Source: Trichoplax adhaerens | Taxonomy: Eukaryota > Placozoa > Uniplacotomia > Trichoplacea > Trichoplacidae | DNA: 64,000 bases | Assembly: GCF_000150275.1 (NCBI RefSeq) | Contig: NW_002060949.1 | Span: forward strand, 4,114,499 to 4,178,498 | Direction: 5' to 3' | In this document: piece after piece, positions 42,901 to 55,982 of the stretch | How positions within the stretch are numbered: the first letter of the stretch is position 1 | Layout of the letters: every line of letters starts with the position of its first letter | Position numbers and translations under genes: made by a program | Notes under the pieces: model-generated | What the model was told of the DNA's origin: nothing | The model's database searches: none | The model's input: the letters and a program-made list of their open reading frames with translations, nothing else

Positions 42901-43431
42901 GTATGACAACAGACTGTTTTTTTATTTATTATTCACTATTATTCATGACTTGATATAGTTGATACGATTTCTTACCTTTCTTTCCTATTCAAAATCAAGT
43001 GGATAGAAATAGAAATTGAAAAAAAGAAGAAATTACTTAGCCAAACTTATAGGATTGAGAGGAAATATTGTGCTACTAAATAGATCTACTCCACGTCAAA
43101 ACTTCTAATTATATCATAGTATTGACTATAGCCTCAACAGATATTCTATAAAACACTCTTCTTCATCGTCATTATTGAATACCGTCGTTGAAGTTATTCT
43201 TGGCAGATATTAATCAATTAAAATAGCTTCTACTTGAGCCGAGATTGATTGATAGAAATTGATTTATTTCTATCATCAGGCTTGAAAGAAAATCTTATAA
43301 ATTCTATTTCTGTAGACACAGATTTATTCCGCCATTGCAAGTTGAATAGACGACTACATTGTACTATCGCTACTCTTTTCAACGCTTGTTTTTTATCCAA
43401 TTAAAATTATTACAACGGCCTAGAATCAAGG
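39910..43431. other. Shared 5' region between the divergent CIB genes
   Basis: A 3.5 kb head-to-head spacer that must hold promoters for both CIB genes. No extra gene is seen. Most of 41.26-42.21 kb is a tandem array, listed separately. No convincing TATA element can be tied to either start codon. Confidence 0.5.
41260..42210. repeat. Tandem array, period about 105-155 bp
   Basis: Two units carry the landmark TATATCAAG(T/A)CTATACCGAT (41303 and 41448, spacing 145). These are followed by five units with TTACTAATATTGCTAC or a close variant (41581, 41715, 41868, 42018, 42125). The last two units are nearly identical over ~100 bases, through TATGACATCGAAACGACATG, showing a recent duplication; the others are more diverged. 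The array lies between the two CIB promoters. Confidence 0.8.
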
Positions 43432-46400
43432 ATGGGTGGCTGGCAATCTGTCTTTACTGTTGAAGAATTAGAAGAATATGAGGTAAGGTAAAACGGCAAT
43501 CAATAGAACCTTGAACTAATTTCTCCGTTGACTATTGACATAACTTATTTTCTAACATATCCAAAACAATATGCGCAATCATTCTCATGGTAATGAACTT
43601 CTTGCAATTTTCGCTGTAATTCATTCAAAAATTCGGTCACCTTAAATGAATAGAAATGAATTATGTTCAGCAATATTATTGCCGATAATCACAGATTAGT
43701 TCTTCTATTCCTATTAACCGAGAAATTGAAACATCCTGCCGGTACAATTCGATTCAATGACTGCATCGGAATCGACCAGAATGGATTTAGAATTGAGGCT
43801 AGTAAAGTCCCTTCATCCTATCAAAATAGAAATAGTTTTCATTTCTCAATCTTATCCTATTGAACCATTATGTATAATTGGTGTCTCTATATCAGATACT
43901 AACTAGAATTGGTTCTAATAATTTTCTCTCCTCAACAAATTTAGACTACCAAGGTATCACAGAATGTCATCAATCATTTAAAATAGGTAAAAATTTACAG
44001 TATAACAACTACAGTACTGTTTTAACTGAAAATAAAATCTCTTTGCGGCTACTATTCTACTCCTAACCTAGTACCCCCAAAATTGAAAAGATTAAATTGC
44101 GATAGATCTTCTCTTCATATTTATACAAGAAAAACGATATCGACAGTTATAACTCTGTGAAATATAAATCAGTATAACAACTACGGTACTGTTACGGAAA
44201 TAAAGTCTCTTTCCAACAACTATTCTACTTGTAAATCGGCACCCAAAATTTTATGGACTGAGTTGCGATAGATCTGGATTTTCAGAGAAGAAAAATGGCA
44301 TTGACTGTTCTTACTGTGTCAAATATAAATCAGCATAACAACTATGGTAGTGGTTTAACTGAAATCAAATCTCTTTGCGACGACTATTCTACTCCTCAAC
44401 CGATATCCCCAAAAATCCAAGGATTGAGTTGTGATAGATCTTCCCTTCGTATTTTATAGAAGAAAAATACTACCAGCAGTTCTAACTCTATTGAAGATCA
44501 ATCTGATTGTCAGTCTTGAATGAAAATTTTCAGCTTGTGTACATACTAAAACTCTAATGTTCCGATCGTTAATTTCAACACGAATCTGGAATACAAAGTT
44601 TAGTCAAATTCTCTTAGAAACTGCTCTATTAATTACAACTGTACTATACGAGTAATTGTAGGAAGTGATTATGGCTAAAAATTATCGTACCTTTTCCGCG
44701 AGTTGACTAAGGTAAATGACTAATAAATGATAGGAAAACCGTTTTATTCTAACCTTTAACTCAACGTTTTATATTACATATCGCTGGAAAACAGCATGAC
44801 TTATTGCTTAATTCTTTAGTACAAAGTAGTGGCCGGCTACGGAATGCATAGACTGCAAATATAATATAATACATCGCTTTTTACAGTGACTAAAGGGAGA
44901 AAATTTTGAATGTCTATTTACGAATAAAAGTTATCAGACTTAACAAAGTAAGCACTGTAAACATAATATTACATCACTTTATAGTGACTAGAGGAAGAAA
45001 AGTTTGAATATCTAATGACGAATCCAAATTATAAGCCGCAATAACGTAAAACTTCTATACCCATAGCTTATAGCTTCGGCTATAAAAGCAATCCAATATC
45101 AAGATCATATTTCGTAAGATCTATTGTATAGTATAAAAAGAGAAGGCTTTACCGATCATAAATGAATATATCGTCCATTTATCACACCCATCTCTTCCAA
45201 GAAATTCCTAGATATCCTGAATGAACTCGTTAATGTGGCTTTAATGAACGACGAGCAATTGTTGCGGTTGCGGTTGATAATCGACAAAATAATGCCATCA
45301 GGATACAAGACGATACGCTAGAACTTGAATATTAAACTTCTCTAATCTAAATACGCTTTTAGTCATACCTTTTATTAATGATAAATCCGCTCTGAAATCC
45401 TATTTAATTTTACATCCATACCAGCTCAGCTTTCTTGTCGATTAATATAGATCAATCATGAAAGAGTATTAAGAAAATTAGATTATATTTCTTGACTCTT
45501 TTACCTAAAGAATAGGCTTTCAGTCAAAAAGCAAGCCAATCAATAAAAATGGACGCGGCAATTTCGTTACAGCAATCTACTCAAAATGTCCCCATAACCC
45601 ATTTAGAATCCTTCAGATCTGCTTTATTCAAAGATTATCAACCGCTCTTTAACTCTAAATCTATTAACTATTAATAGGATTAGAATTATCATTGCTGAAA
45701 CAGAAAATAGCAAGAAAAGTAGCGGTACCCAAAGGATTTGTGTTCATTAGCTAGCAATGAAACCTTTTTTTTCGTAGCCCATTTCTTGTTAATCAAACCC
45801 GAATTCGATTATGCGTTTTAAGAATGTCTCAGTTAGGATAAATCTCCAACATCAAAATATATTAAAGCTACCAAACAGATAAGATTTATATGCAAGACAG
45901 TGGCATCATCAAGGGTTGGTATTTCTTTCCTAGGTATTTTCTTGTTAACACCAGTTGCAGTTCCATCATACATTGAGAAAGAGAAATTACTGGCTATATT
46001 TTCAGATAGAAATGTGGGAAGGTACCCTATATCTTCATTTAGGGTTTTACGGGGAAATAGAGATGCTAAAGAGTGCCGATATTTTCTTTTCTAAATATAT
46101 TTCTGACTCAATAAAACTGACAAAGTATACCCACTGCCAACCAGCTATTAAGCCTAGCAGAGACTATAATAAGCATACCGAAAATTTATAATTTAATATC
46201 GATATGGTAATGTTAATGAATTGAAAGAGCTCCTCTCAAAATATTCTTCGTTAATCTATAGTAGTTCTATAGCATACTTTACAGGTCTATTGCTCGCTAT
46301 TTCTTTCAACTCAATCACTAGAAATATAGCCAAAGGCCCCTAAGCGTTTAGCAAAGAAACGATAAAGACATTATGTCTAGAGCATGAAATTAATTTTCAT

Positions 46401-49400
46401 TAAAGTAGCGTCTCGCTAATTACTTAAAGTAATGAACGTCTTTTACAGTCGATAGTAGGGGATTAACATGAGTATTAACTGTCTTTTTCTATTTTCTATA
46501 CTACGGATATTGACATGAACGATAATTTCATTTGTTACATTATACGCAATTAGCTGTGTTGAAAGAATTCGTATTACGAACAAAATAATGTAATTTTCTT
46601 TTCATAGTTATTAGGTAACAAATGCCTTATGAAATTTATGTTTTGAATATCTTCATGAACTTATTTGCTTATAAATTTTCTAGGCTTTGACCTGTTTCAA
46701 AAGTCGAGAAATTATCAGGTAGATAATTCATCGTTTACTATATAATTTTTTTAAAATTGCTCTTCAAAGCTATTGTATAACAAATAAGCTTAATCGAATA
46801 TATCGGCCCTAAAATTAATCTAAGCCTAGTGTAAGCTAAAGGATTGATAGACCCATTAAATTGGTTCACATTAGCTATATCGAAGATAAAAAATTGATGT
46901 AGTTGACTATACTATATTCAATTCTGTAGCTTTGTCTATATTATAACTCCAGTAATCTACCTATAGAACAGCGCATCAGCAGTTATAGGACATCGTAGTA
47001 ATAAATATACGCGTAAAAATATAAACTCCTTTACAGCGCAAGAGTTATGCCTAAAAATCAATGTATCTTGAAATAGGTCGACTTTATTCACTTGATGAAA
47101 ATTTTATAGATATTAATGTATCTTATTTCACTTTTTGGGTATCTATAATTTAATCTAGAATGATTTATTATATATTAAATAGCCCTATTCTATATGTAAG
47201 AAAGCAAAGACTAACAGCATTTTACTTATTCAATTTTACCTATCCGTAGTCTATATTATTGCAATAAAATTTACATTAATTTCAATATAATATCAATAGC
47301 CCAATCCATAACTTAACCTATAGTAATTCTAACTAAGTATACTTTTAAATACCGTGATTCTATACACAAGCTACGCTGAAGACTAGAAACGTTTTACGTA
47401 ATCCTATTTTAGTTTCCCGTAATCGATAGTATTACGATAAAATCTACATTAATTTCAGTACAGTTTTAATAGTTCAACTGATAATTACAATTCAGCCGTT
47501 GTGATTTAATATACTTTAAATAACTGGATTCTATACATAACCTAACGCAAATACGAACTGCATTTTACGTAACCTAATTTAACTCACTGCAATCGGAAAA
47601 TGTAATAATAAAATGATATCAATTTCAATTTAGATGTTACCAAAAGTGGTGTGGAATTATACCGAATGACTTTCCAAAAGATTTCATCACCCGTCTGGAT
47701 AAGAAAATCTTTATCGAGAGATTTGTCGAAATAGCAGTAAGTCAGTCTTAAACGATTACTTTCGGCCACTTTTTCGGTATGATACTTAAGCAATTTACTG
47801 CAATTGTGATTAGTATCTTGGAGATCACTTCCGGTTGAGAATGTCTCTTGAATAAATTTAAATGAAAATGAAGCAGATTTCACGATTAGAATGAACAATA
47901 TTTTAAAATTAGAGGCTAACATAATTAATTATTTATTCAAGTGTGTTAGTATTACAGTTGCTACGAAAGAGTACATGAGTATTTGCACCCAAGATCATCG
48001 AATTTATGTAACTCATGTTGCTGTATAAATCAAGATAAATTGCTTTATGCATATCCATATTTCACATCGATTGCATAGCATAGCACTCAAATATCGATTT
48101 AACTTTCGCACTTTCTATCCAGTGCAATCCGTTTGCCGATAGAATTTGTCATGTTTTCTCATCATCGGAAGATACTGAAGATGGAAGCATCAATTTCGAG
48201 GATTTCCTAAATATGATGTCTGCATTCAGCGAAAAGGTACAAATATTGTTCATTGCCTTTTCTTTCGTGTTATAAATATATGATCTGACTGAACAGACTA
48301 TAACGAATCTAAGATACAATTGCGCCACTCGATTTCAATTGAAATGATCAAGATTAGTACTTTATGTTTAGCAGTTTTATTTAACAGCAATTTAACCCTC
48401 AAATCCTTTTACTTTAATTCGAGAGCTGACAATACTACCTGAAACGAGATTTGAGCTATTTATGAGCGTTATAAAATTTACACTCTATCATTTTAATGTA
48501 TTTTTATCATCAAAGTAGAATTTTAATAGCAATAAAAGTCCACTTCGACACTTTTAGTTTTATGTAGTATCACGTAAGAAGATAATAAAATTTTGGTTAT
48601 TCTTTTAAAGATTGATCCGGAAGCTAAGCTTGGTTATGCTTTCAAGATATACGGTAATCGAATTGAAGTAATAAACTTTCAATTATTCATACTCGTATAA
48701 ATTTCAAAACGATAAAGTGAATCAACGACAAAAATAATCTTTAAAATTAACTATTTATAACTTTAGTTTACACTATAACCAATCTTTTTTAACGATTTAA
48801 CATCATATTTGGTGATGATCAGATTTTAATCAAGATGGCGTTATCGATGAAGAAGATATCATTCAAATGATCCACACCGTTTGTGATGTAGATATTCTAG
48901 ATGAGGAAGAAGTACAACTACTAATAGTTAATGTGAGTTTAAACGAATCGCTATAATAATGATTGTGGATATATCATTTAAATCTCAGACAATTATCGTT
49001 AATCGATACTGTTAATGTATCAATTTTGACGACTTAAAGCTGTAGAGAAACCTTCAATTTTACTACTATGACAGATTCTTAAGGAAGCTGATCTTGATGG
49101 TGACGGAAAAATTACCTATAACGAATTCTTCAATGCCATGAGAAAATCACCAGATTTTTATAAGTAAGGAATCTGATCTGCTGCGATTGAACAGCATAGT
49201 TTAAGAAGTTGCAAAATATACAATTAATGTCTGTACGCTGGATGATAATTTTAGATATTATCATTTCTATAACAAACCTTTCTAATTATATTAGCAATCG
49301 TATAGTCATCATTAAAATGAAATTTATAATCTCTTGCATCCTTTCGAAAAACAATTAAAAATGATTTCGTTACGAGACAACGATTTAAGATAATCTTCCT

Positions 49401-49521
49401 CATACTTGACATTTAGTTACCATAATAGCATATTCAATAATTTTACTCGAAACTTTCTACTAATTATTTCCTATTTAATTTAATATTTCTTTAAATTAGC
49501 TCCTTTAGAATACGTTTATAA
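43432..49521 (+). CDS. CIB: Calcium- and integrin-binding (CIB) family protein B (8 coding exons)
   Basis: Second CIB-family EF-hand protein, 188 residues. Exons: 43432-43482, 46684-46718, 47634-47736, 48123-48236, 48611-48653, 48823-48932, 49075-49163, 49500-49521. The N-terminus MGGWQS again fits myristoylation. The NPFADRIC motif starts at residue 65. EF-hand 3, 116-127 (DFNQDGVIDEED), is intact. EF-hand 4, 158-169 (DLDGDGKITYNE), is fully canonical, unlike gene A. It ends with SFRIRL. Coding exons 2 and 5 to 8 have the same lengths as in gene A (35, 43, 110, 89 and 22 bp), and all phases agree. The first intron is about 3.2 kb and holds two tandem arrays; one ends at the exon 3 acceptor. 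Exons 2 and 3 were located by frame, phase and similarity to gene A and are slightly less certain than the rest. Confidence 0.91.
43975..44500. repeat. Tandem array of three ~165 bp units in CIB B intron 1
   Basis: Units start with a TATAACAACTA landmark (about 44000, 44172, 44334) and continue with a CTCTTT....ACTATTCTACT segment (44039, 44207, 44370) and a GATAGATCT segment. Unit spacing is 163-168 bases. The units are diverged and noncoding. Confidence 0.8.
47165..47633. repeat. Tandem array of ~171 bp units abutting CIB B exon 3
   Basis: A TTTTAC..(T/A)ATTC..ATTAATTTCA-type unit recurs at 47218, 47389 and 47561, spacing 171-172 bases, with a partial unit upstream from about 47165. Each unit ends in a pyrimidine-rich stretch and TAG (…ATAG, …ATAG, …TTAG). 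The last of these is the splice acceptor of exon 3. Confidence 0.75.
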
Positions 49522-52500
49522 GAGGTTGGCTATAGGATTCAGAAATGTCATCAATAGCAAAACATATTGCAAAATCGTTGAAATATCATGTACAGGAGAC
49601 TGGGTACAGGAACAAGGATCGCTAATAATAATTTTTAAATATTTGATAAGATGTAATTATAAATATGATTCTAATAATAACTGCGAGTAAAGATAATCCG
49701 GTTTCATGATTAAGTGACCGGAATTGTCTCTTGCGCAACTATACTTGTATTGTAATAATAAATTGGAAAAAATGTCTTATCCTTCTATACTAAAAGGTAG
49801 TTAAAGATACTTTAATGTCGCAATCACTTGCCTATAGTTTTGTACAAAATTTATTTTACAGTTCAAGGTAATAATTCCATCTGGTGAAAATTTATTTGAC
49901 AACCATGGTAAATTAATATCATGTCCTTCTATTTATTAAAAGCAGCGTGACGAAAATTTAATTTAAAGTCCACAGAATACTATAATTATTATCCGCTTAT
50001 TCATGTAATTATAAATCATCGTACTTTATTTAGTATACCGCCAGTTTCAGAAACAGAAATTATTGCTTATATAGGAGTCTCGAAGACTGATGAATTTATT
50101 TTAAATTATTGGTCAGCTAGACATTAAATAGGACTGTCTACTCATCCGGGACATTAAAGTAAAATACGAAAATGAAACTATCACAATAGATGATTTCTGT
50201 TTATATCATAACTGTTATGTTATTATACAATAATTTAATATTTTATATATCTGGACTCATCAAATAAAGATGTACAGTTGAATCTGCTACCATAAATGAC
50301 TTTCATTTCCATTCATATTCATGTCTATCGCAATAATTTAAGAGAAACCTATCTGGAAATTTCTTAGCAGGCTAATCTTTCAAGTATAGAAATTTTAAGC
50401 TACTCCATTGATACTATCTATTACGTAAATAAATACATTTTATAGCACAATCCACTCAATTTATTTTAAAATTCATTTAAAAATTAAGAACATGCAGATT
50501 TAGCTTTTCTTAACGTATAATTTTCTAGTGCATCGGTTATAACATGGCAGTATAGCAGTGAATGGGCAACTTAAATTAACATTACGTTGTGGTACGAGAT
50601 AACTTATCTGAAACTATGTCGAGAGTAATGGATATAATGTAAAATATATTGGGTTACACGGAAGTGAACAAAAGTTGTTCTTTACTGATAAATGAATCTG
50701 TATGATCACTTCCCTTACATCATCATAATTAGTTAATTGAAAATGTATTGAAGTGAAGATATTGTTTATATGTAAATAAATCCAATGTTGATTATTTCTT
50801 GATACCGTATTTATCCTATATTCTTCCGTAAATATTACCATAGTGCGGTAATAAGAGCTATTATCCTTATTCAGTAAAATCGAAAATGTGTGCTAATAAA
50901 TGACTATTAGGAAGTTATATTACCATGTCTAAATTATTTAAAATTGTTATAGACTTTGTAATATGATATCTAGTAGCTTGTTTAGAAATCATTAAAATAT
51001 TTACTGAATTAGATTGAAAAACTTTCAGGTTAAAAATGAATAGATCCAATTGAAATTTTATTACTTTTAGTTACATCTATCCGGGTTAGTAAGCCAGTAA
51101 CTAGAGTCTACTTTGGAGCAATGCCCAATTATTAATTCGCTTCCAGTATATTGATGTGTGCTATAAATCTATAGCTATCTCTTCACTTCATAGAGAAATA
51201 TCTAATTCCATTTAATAACCAACAATGAACAATTTATTCTATCTAACGTAGTAGAATTCAAAAACAGAGAAACACAACGGAAATAAATTACAGTAAATGC
51301 CTATCATCAGATGGAAATTAGGGCGGAGAAGTATAAAAATAGATGCGAATTTTAATCAAGAATATCTGCTCAAGATTCCCAAACTCATTTACTATTAAAA
51401 TAGGTAATGAAATCTTATTATTATATAATTAGATTATCATTCTCTATTTATTTACGCTTTCTGTTGTCTATTTCTTTCTTCCTGATATTAAAGATAACTT
51501 TACAATAACCTTAATCGAAGAAAAAACAGAATCATAATTCGTTTCTATTCTTACAATTCAACATTTCATTTAATAATAATTAGAATCTAATTATATGAGC
51601 TTAATTCTAATTTACGTAATTCTTATTAAGATTTCACCTTCGTAGTAACACATTCGACTCAACGATAAAATTAGGGCCTAATTTTATCTCTTTTGTATAT
51701 AAAGTACTAAATTAACATAAAAGTAGACTGCTCGGATTAAGTTTATTTGAATTTATCAGTAACGCAAAATCCTCTCTCAATCATCTTACTTTCCATTTTA
51801 CTCGGATTAATGTTTTTTTCAAATTCAATAGAAACGCTAAATCTTCTCTCAACTATCTTATTTCGATTTTTCTCGGATTTTTGTTTTTTCAAATTTATCA
51901 GAAACGCTAAATCCCTTCTCAATTGTTTTTTTTTCAATTTTCTTACCCCATAGACCGTATCATTGGTGGAGATTAATAATTTAATAGAAGCAAACCCTTC
52001 AAATCTCTAATTAGAATACACCAAAAAATCTATTAGTATCTAGTTTGTAATTTAAATAATATATCAAATATGTATGAAATTAAAATTAATAGTTTGATAT
52101 CTTGGAATGAAAATAGTCACTAAAAAGCAAGCTATCAATCAGTAAATGACTCAATATCACTTCAGCATGAAAGCTATAACATCATTATCATGTAAAGCAA
52201 AACGGAAGCGGATTTTTAGCTATAAGTCATCTCATTTCGTATATATTTACTGTACTTTATATAATAATGCAGATACCAGGTCCAAATAATATCCGGCGAT
52301 ATAATGATTACAATCAATCACTTAAAATCATGCAGTATGGGTTGATCTATGGTACTAATAGCTTTACTTTGGTTGCCTAGCAATATAGTATATAATCTTA
52401 AATCTTAGCGTGAAGGGCTGCAGTACTATCTTACAAAAGACAGTACTACAGTGCAAAGTCTTGCTTATAGCAAAGAAAATATACCGCGTCATTCACATCA

Positions 52501-54585
52501 ATGCAACAGCAAACTTACGCTATTTAATTATTTATACTATTTTACTAGTACTCTACATAGCCAAATTGAAATACTGCCAATAGTGCCATACACTTACTGC
52601 TTCAATCTGTTTTCCGAACAGGGAGAAATAATCCACATTTATTATTGATACTACTATATTTAGATTGGACGTTTCTCATTGATACTAATTTTAAATAAAG
52701 AATGACTTACATAAATTGAATAGTCTGCTATTGACTCAATTCTATATTTACATCGATAACCATATAATCATTAATTCCAATTATTGAAATAAGCGTTAAT
52801 ATAATATCGCAGTAACGTAGTTGTATTGGTAGACTACAGTATTAGCGAAACATTGATATTGAATAGGCAATATGTGATTATATATCATTTAATGACTAAT
52901 ATCAGATATAGTTACTAGAAAAACTCCTAAACAACCCTCATCTTAAAGCTAGAATAGAACAATCCTTCTTAATAACGAGATATACCCAACAAAGTGAATA
53001 AATGTTGAAGATTGATTATTCGATCATCTATAAATCTCAAAATACTACAAAAAATCTCTTTTGAACTTGATGAGATTACCGGTGGTATAATAATATAATT
53101 TCTAATAATCCTTGGTTGATTATTAATATTATATTTAGCCTAGAATAGCACGTTAACATTCAATAGACAGCTAAGTGCTATAATGTAGTTTTTGTTTAGA
53201 TATCAATATTGAATAATTCAATTCATCGTTATGATATAGCATTATACCGCATGCTATTTCGTAGTTGAAAAGTATCCGTAAAATAACTATTGATCATAAT
53301 TAAATGACCATAATTTATAATACCAATTCCGTTATATTATTACCAAATGGTATTCCACACAATGCCTCTTTCTAAATATTTGGAATATAAACGAGAATTT
53401 TCTGGGTTCCTGTGCTTCACAAATAGATTAATTCTAAAATATTAAGAGATGATAAAAAGCCCCGCTAAGTAATTGGTCATCCGCGTACAGATCGCAATAC
53501 CCATGTTTACTCTAATCATTTAACAGTCATAGCATCATAAGCTAATCAGGCAATATCTTGCCTTTAGGATTTTATGTTTGAGGATCGAAATATTAGCGTC
53601 ATTAATATCAACATACTTCATTTATTGCTATGAATTATCATGTAACTATAAATAAAATGTAATCCATTCATTATGATAATAACCTTGGTCTCTGCTGACT
53701 ATGCATATTAAAATGAATAGTAGTAGAGTAAAGCATATCTTCATTCGAATTTTGCCATTTTTTAAATCTAATTTGCTAAGTATCCAAAAATATCCATTAA
53801 ATCTCCTCCCTTTACGGATTGAAAAATAATAAAATCATAAGATATCTCAACATTTGATATTGAGCACTCAAGATGTAGAAATTACGAAAGTGAACTTCTC
53901 TACAACTATTCTATACAACTATGTATTAATTTTCACACTGACAGCAACTACAAAAAACGAGACTTCAACCATTTTTCAATGCATGATGCGAATGAATAAT
54001 TTATCCCAACTAATAAACAGGAATTAAAAAATTCAATATTGAAATTAATTGCTAGCGTTATGATAACTATACGGTAATGTATCCTATTAAACTGACATCA
54101 TTTACACCGTAATTTAAAGGAACTAAACGGTAAAGTTACCCAAGATTTTAATGATAAAATAACAGCTTAGCACAGAACATTAAAATAATTTTGGTGCTAG
54201 CTATGTTAGTAACAGCTACAATAAAGTCAACTCTCTCATAAAATTATGATGCTTTCATTAATTTGATATAGATTTAGTCCCAATTGACCCCAAAATATGA
54301 AGAAAATTGAAATGAAGTAGACAAATAGTCTAAAATGTTGATATACCATGAGAATCAGACCAGTTGAAACTAGATTCTTAATTAATTGCTGTCTTAAATT
54401 GAATTGTGATCATTCAGGATGAGATTTAATAATTTAATAAAGTAATATTCAGATTTAGTCATGTTTATTGACATACGCTACTAAACCATTCTCTAATGGT
54501 TTAGCAGAAAATGGTATAGCAGAAAAGTAACTAATTTATTGTCAATACTTAGCCACCTGCTTCATTCCTGATCATCGACTGAAAA
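49522..54585. other. Intergenic between CIB B and the first insulin-like gene
   Basis: No gene is recognised. Open frames at 50614-50841, 51743-51953 and 52451-52648 show no domains, and the middle ones are read from a low-complexity tandem repeat. Confidence 0.45.
51733..51946. repeat. Three ~70 bp tandem units
   Basis: Each unit starts with CTCGGATT, continues with a TTT-rich run and AAATTTATCAG-like sequence, then AACGC(A/T)AAATC and CTCTCAA(T/C). Units start near 51733, 51801 and 51876. Because stops are absent in one frame of each strand, both strands show a short open frame; these are not genes. Confidence 0.85.
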
Positions 54586-54589
54586 TGGT

Positions 54590-54598
54590 TATATAAGC
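54590..54598 (+). promoter_or_regulatory. TATA box of first insulin-like gene
   Basis: TATATAAGC lies about 30 bases upstream of a short likely 5' UTR exon (about 54620-54678) that ends at a strong GTAAGT donor at 54679. The arrangement matches that of the second insulin-like gene. Confidence 0.6.
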
Positions 54599-54619
54599 AA
54601 ATCTGAACGCTAATCTGAG

Positions 54620-54678
54620 CCAACACTCATCTCTCGTTTGAAATTCTTCACCTTCAGTAATCACTCAACTATCAACTA
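54620..54678 (+). other. Likely 5' UTR exon of first insulin-like gene
   Basis: Noncoding exon inferred from the TATA box upstream and a GTAAGT donor at its end. A CACCTTCA segment resembles TACCTTCA in the corresponding exon of the second gene. The intron to the coding exon would be about 1.25-1.3 kb. The acceptor is either before 55929 or before 55972; the first would bring an additional in-frame ATG (55932) into the mRNA. Confidence 0.5.
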
Positions 54679-55982
54679 GTAAGTAAACGATTTCAATTAT
54701 TACGGTAAAGAAAGTAGACCAAGCTGAAGCCTAGCAATACTTGAATTCTGTTTTATTACTTCTGATCATTTCCGATAGCAAATTTATAGTAAAATTTTGT
54801 ACTTGACAACATTTTCAGTTTCATTAGCGCTATACATTCAAGATGAACATTTAGAGCTAGTTCAAGGATTGTTTATGAAAATTATTTAAAGATTACAATA
54901 TTTAACTTTATCATCACCTCTACTAATATATCCTATTGTGACAGTGTTATATACTGTATTAGAGTAGAAATATCTATGTTAGGATAATTCTGTTAGCCTA
55001 TCCTTATTTAGTTAACTTCTAATTTGGATATACTGTATTTTAATACAGCACTGACTTTTTATGACAGTGACACATATACACATACTGAAATTAATAGTTA
55101 TAATAGGGAATGCAAATCATCTTCTTACAGTTCGAATCATTGTGATTGTAACTTACTTATGGTAGATTGTAAATTATCGTGGAAATGTTCCGTGATAAGA
55201 CATATCGTAATCTGACTATTCTGTATTAGTCATCAGATGTCTATATTAGTAAATATTGTTGTCCTCATTAAGGGAGCAGTAGCTAAAATTAATATCTCAT
55301 TCAGTGAATGATTCCAAAGTTAATCGTACTAGCTATGACTCATGAACTATTGAGGAAGAGTATATAAATGCAGTATATCGTGTAATAAAGTGAATTCTTA
55401 AACTTAGTGCTTAACGTAAAATACGAGGCGTCTAAGTCTTTGTGTAGTCTGCTAGTAGAGCAAAAGTGTTTCTGATAGTGCAGATACCGTTCCTCGATAC
55501 GTGGTTCAAGGAATTGACTTATTGATCGTACATTACGTTATCTTGTTGCAAAGCTGTTTTGTGACACCTATATCATTTGTAGCGCAGAATAAGTATTAAA
55601 GTAGTGGTTAATAATTGCTGTCTGATTTTACTTTGGTTTTATTACCAAGCTATTACTTATTTCTAAGATTGAGGTGATGGTAACCATACAACATTGCTTT
55701 CTGCTTCTATTACTATATCAACAAATCAAATCGCTACTACTTTGAAAGACTCGCCAAGAATCAAAATTACTTTTTATCTCATGTTCATCAGATTAACTGT
55801 AGATATCCTTAGAAAATGATACCATCTCAATAACTTCATAAATTCACCTTTTGTTAGTAGAGTACGGTATGATTCTATAACGCAAATACTGCCTTTACTG
55901 TGCTATTTTACCATATGTTTAGCTATAGTTAATGACTTTAACTTTTAAATTTTATTATACCTTAATAAAAGAATATTCAAAA

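Noticed and set aside
43663-44066. Two short + strand frames inside CIB B intron 1
   Set aside because: No family match, inconsistent with the CIB exon phases, and the second runs into the tandem array.
47584-47922. 112-codon frame on the - strand
   Set aside because: It lies antisense to CIB B exon 3 (47634-47736), which explains the long open stretch through its C-terminal half; its start lacks a convincing signal peptide.
55024-55215. 63-codon cysteine-containing + strand frame
   Set aside because: No signal peptide or insulin-type cysteine spacing; it lies in the inferred 5' UTR intron of insulin-like gene 1.
55932-55982. Upstream in-frame ATG extending insulin-like peptide 1 by 17 residues
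   Set aside because: It would place a polar, aromatic segment before the signal peptide; the downstream ATG gives a normal secretory start. Kept as an alternative only.
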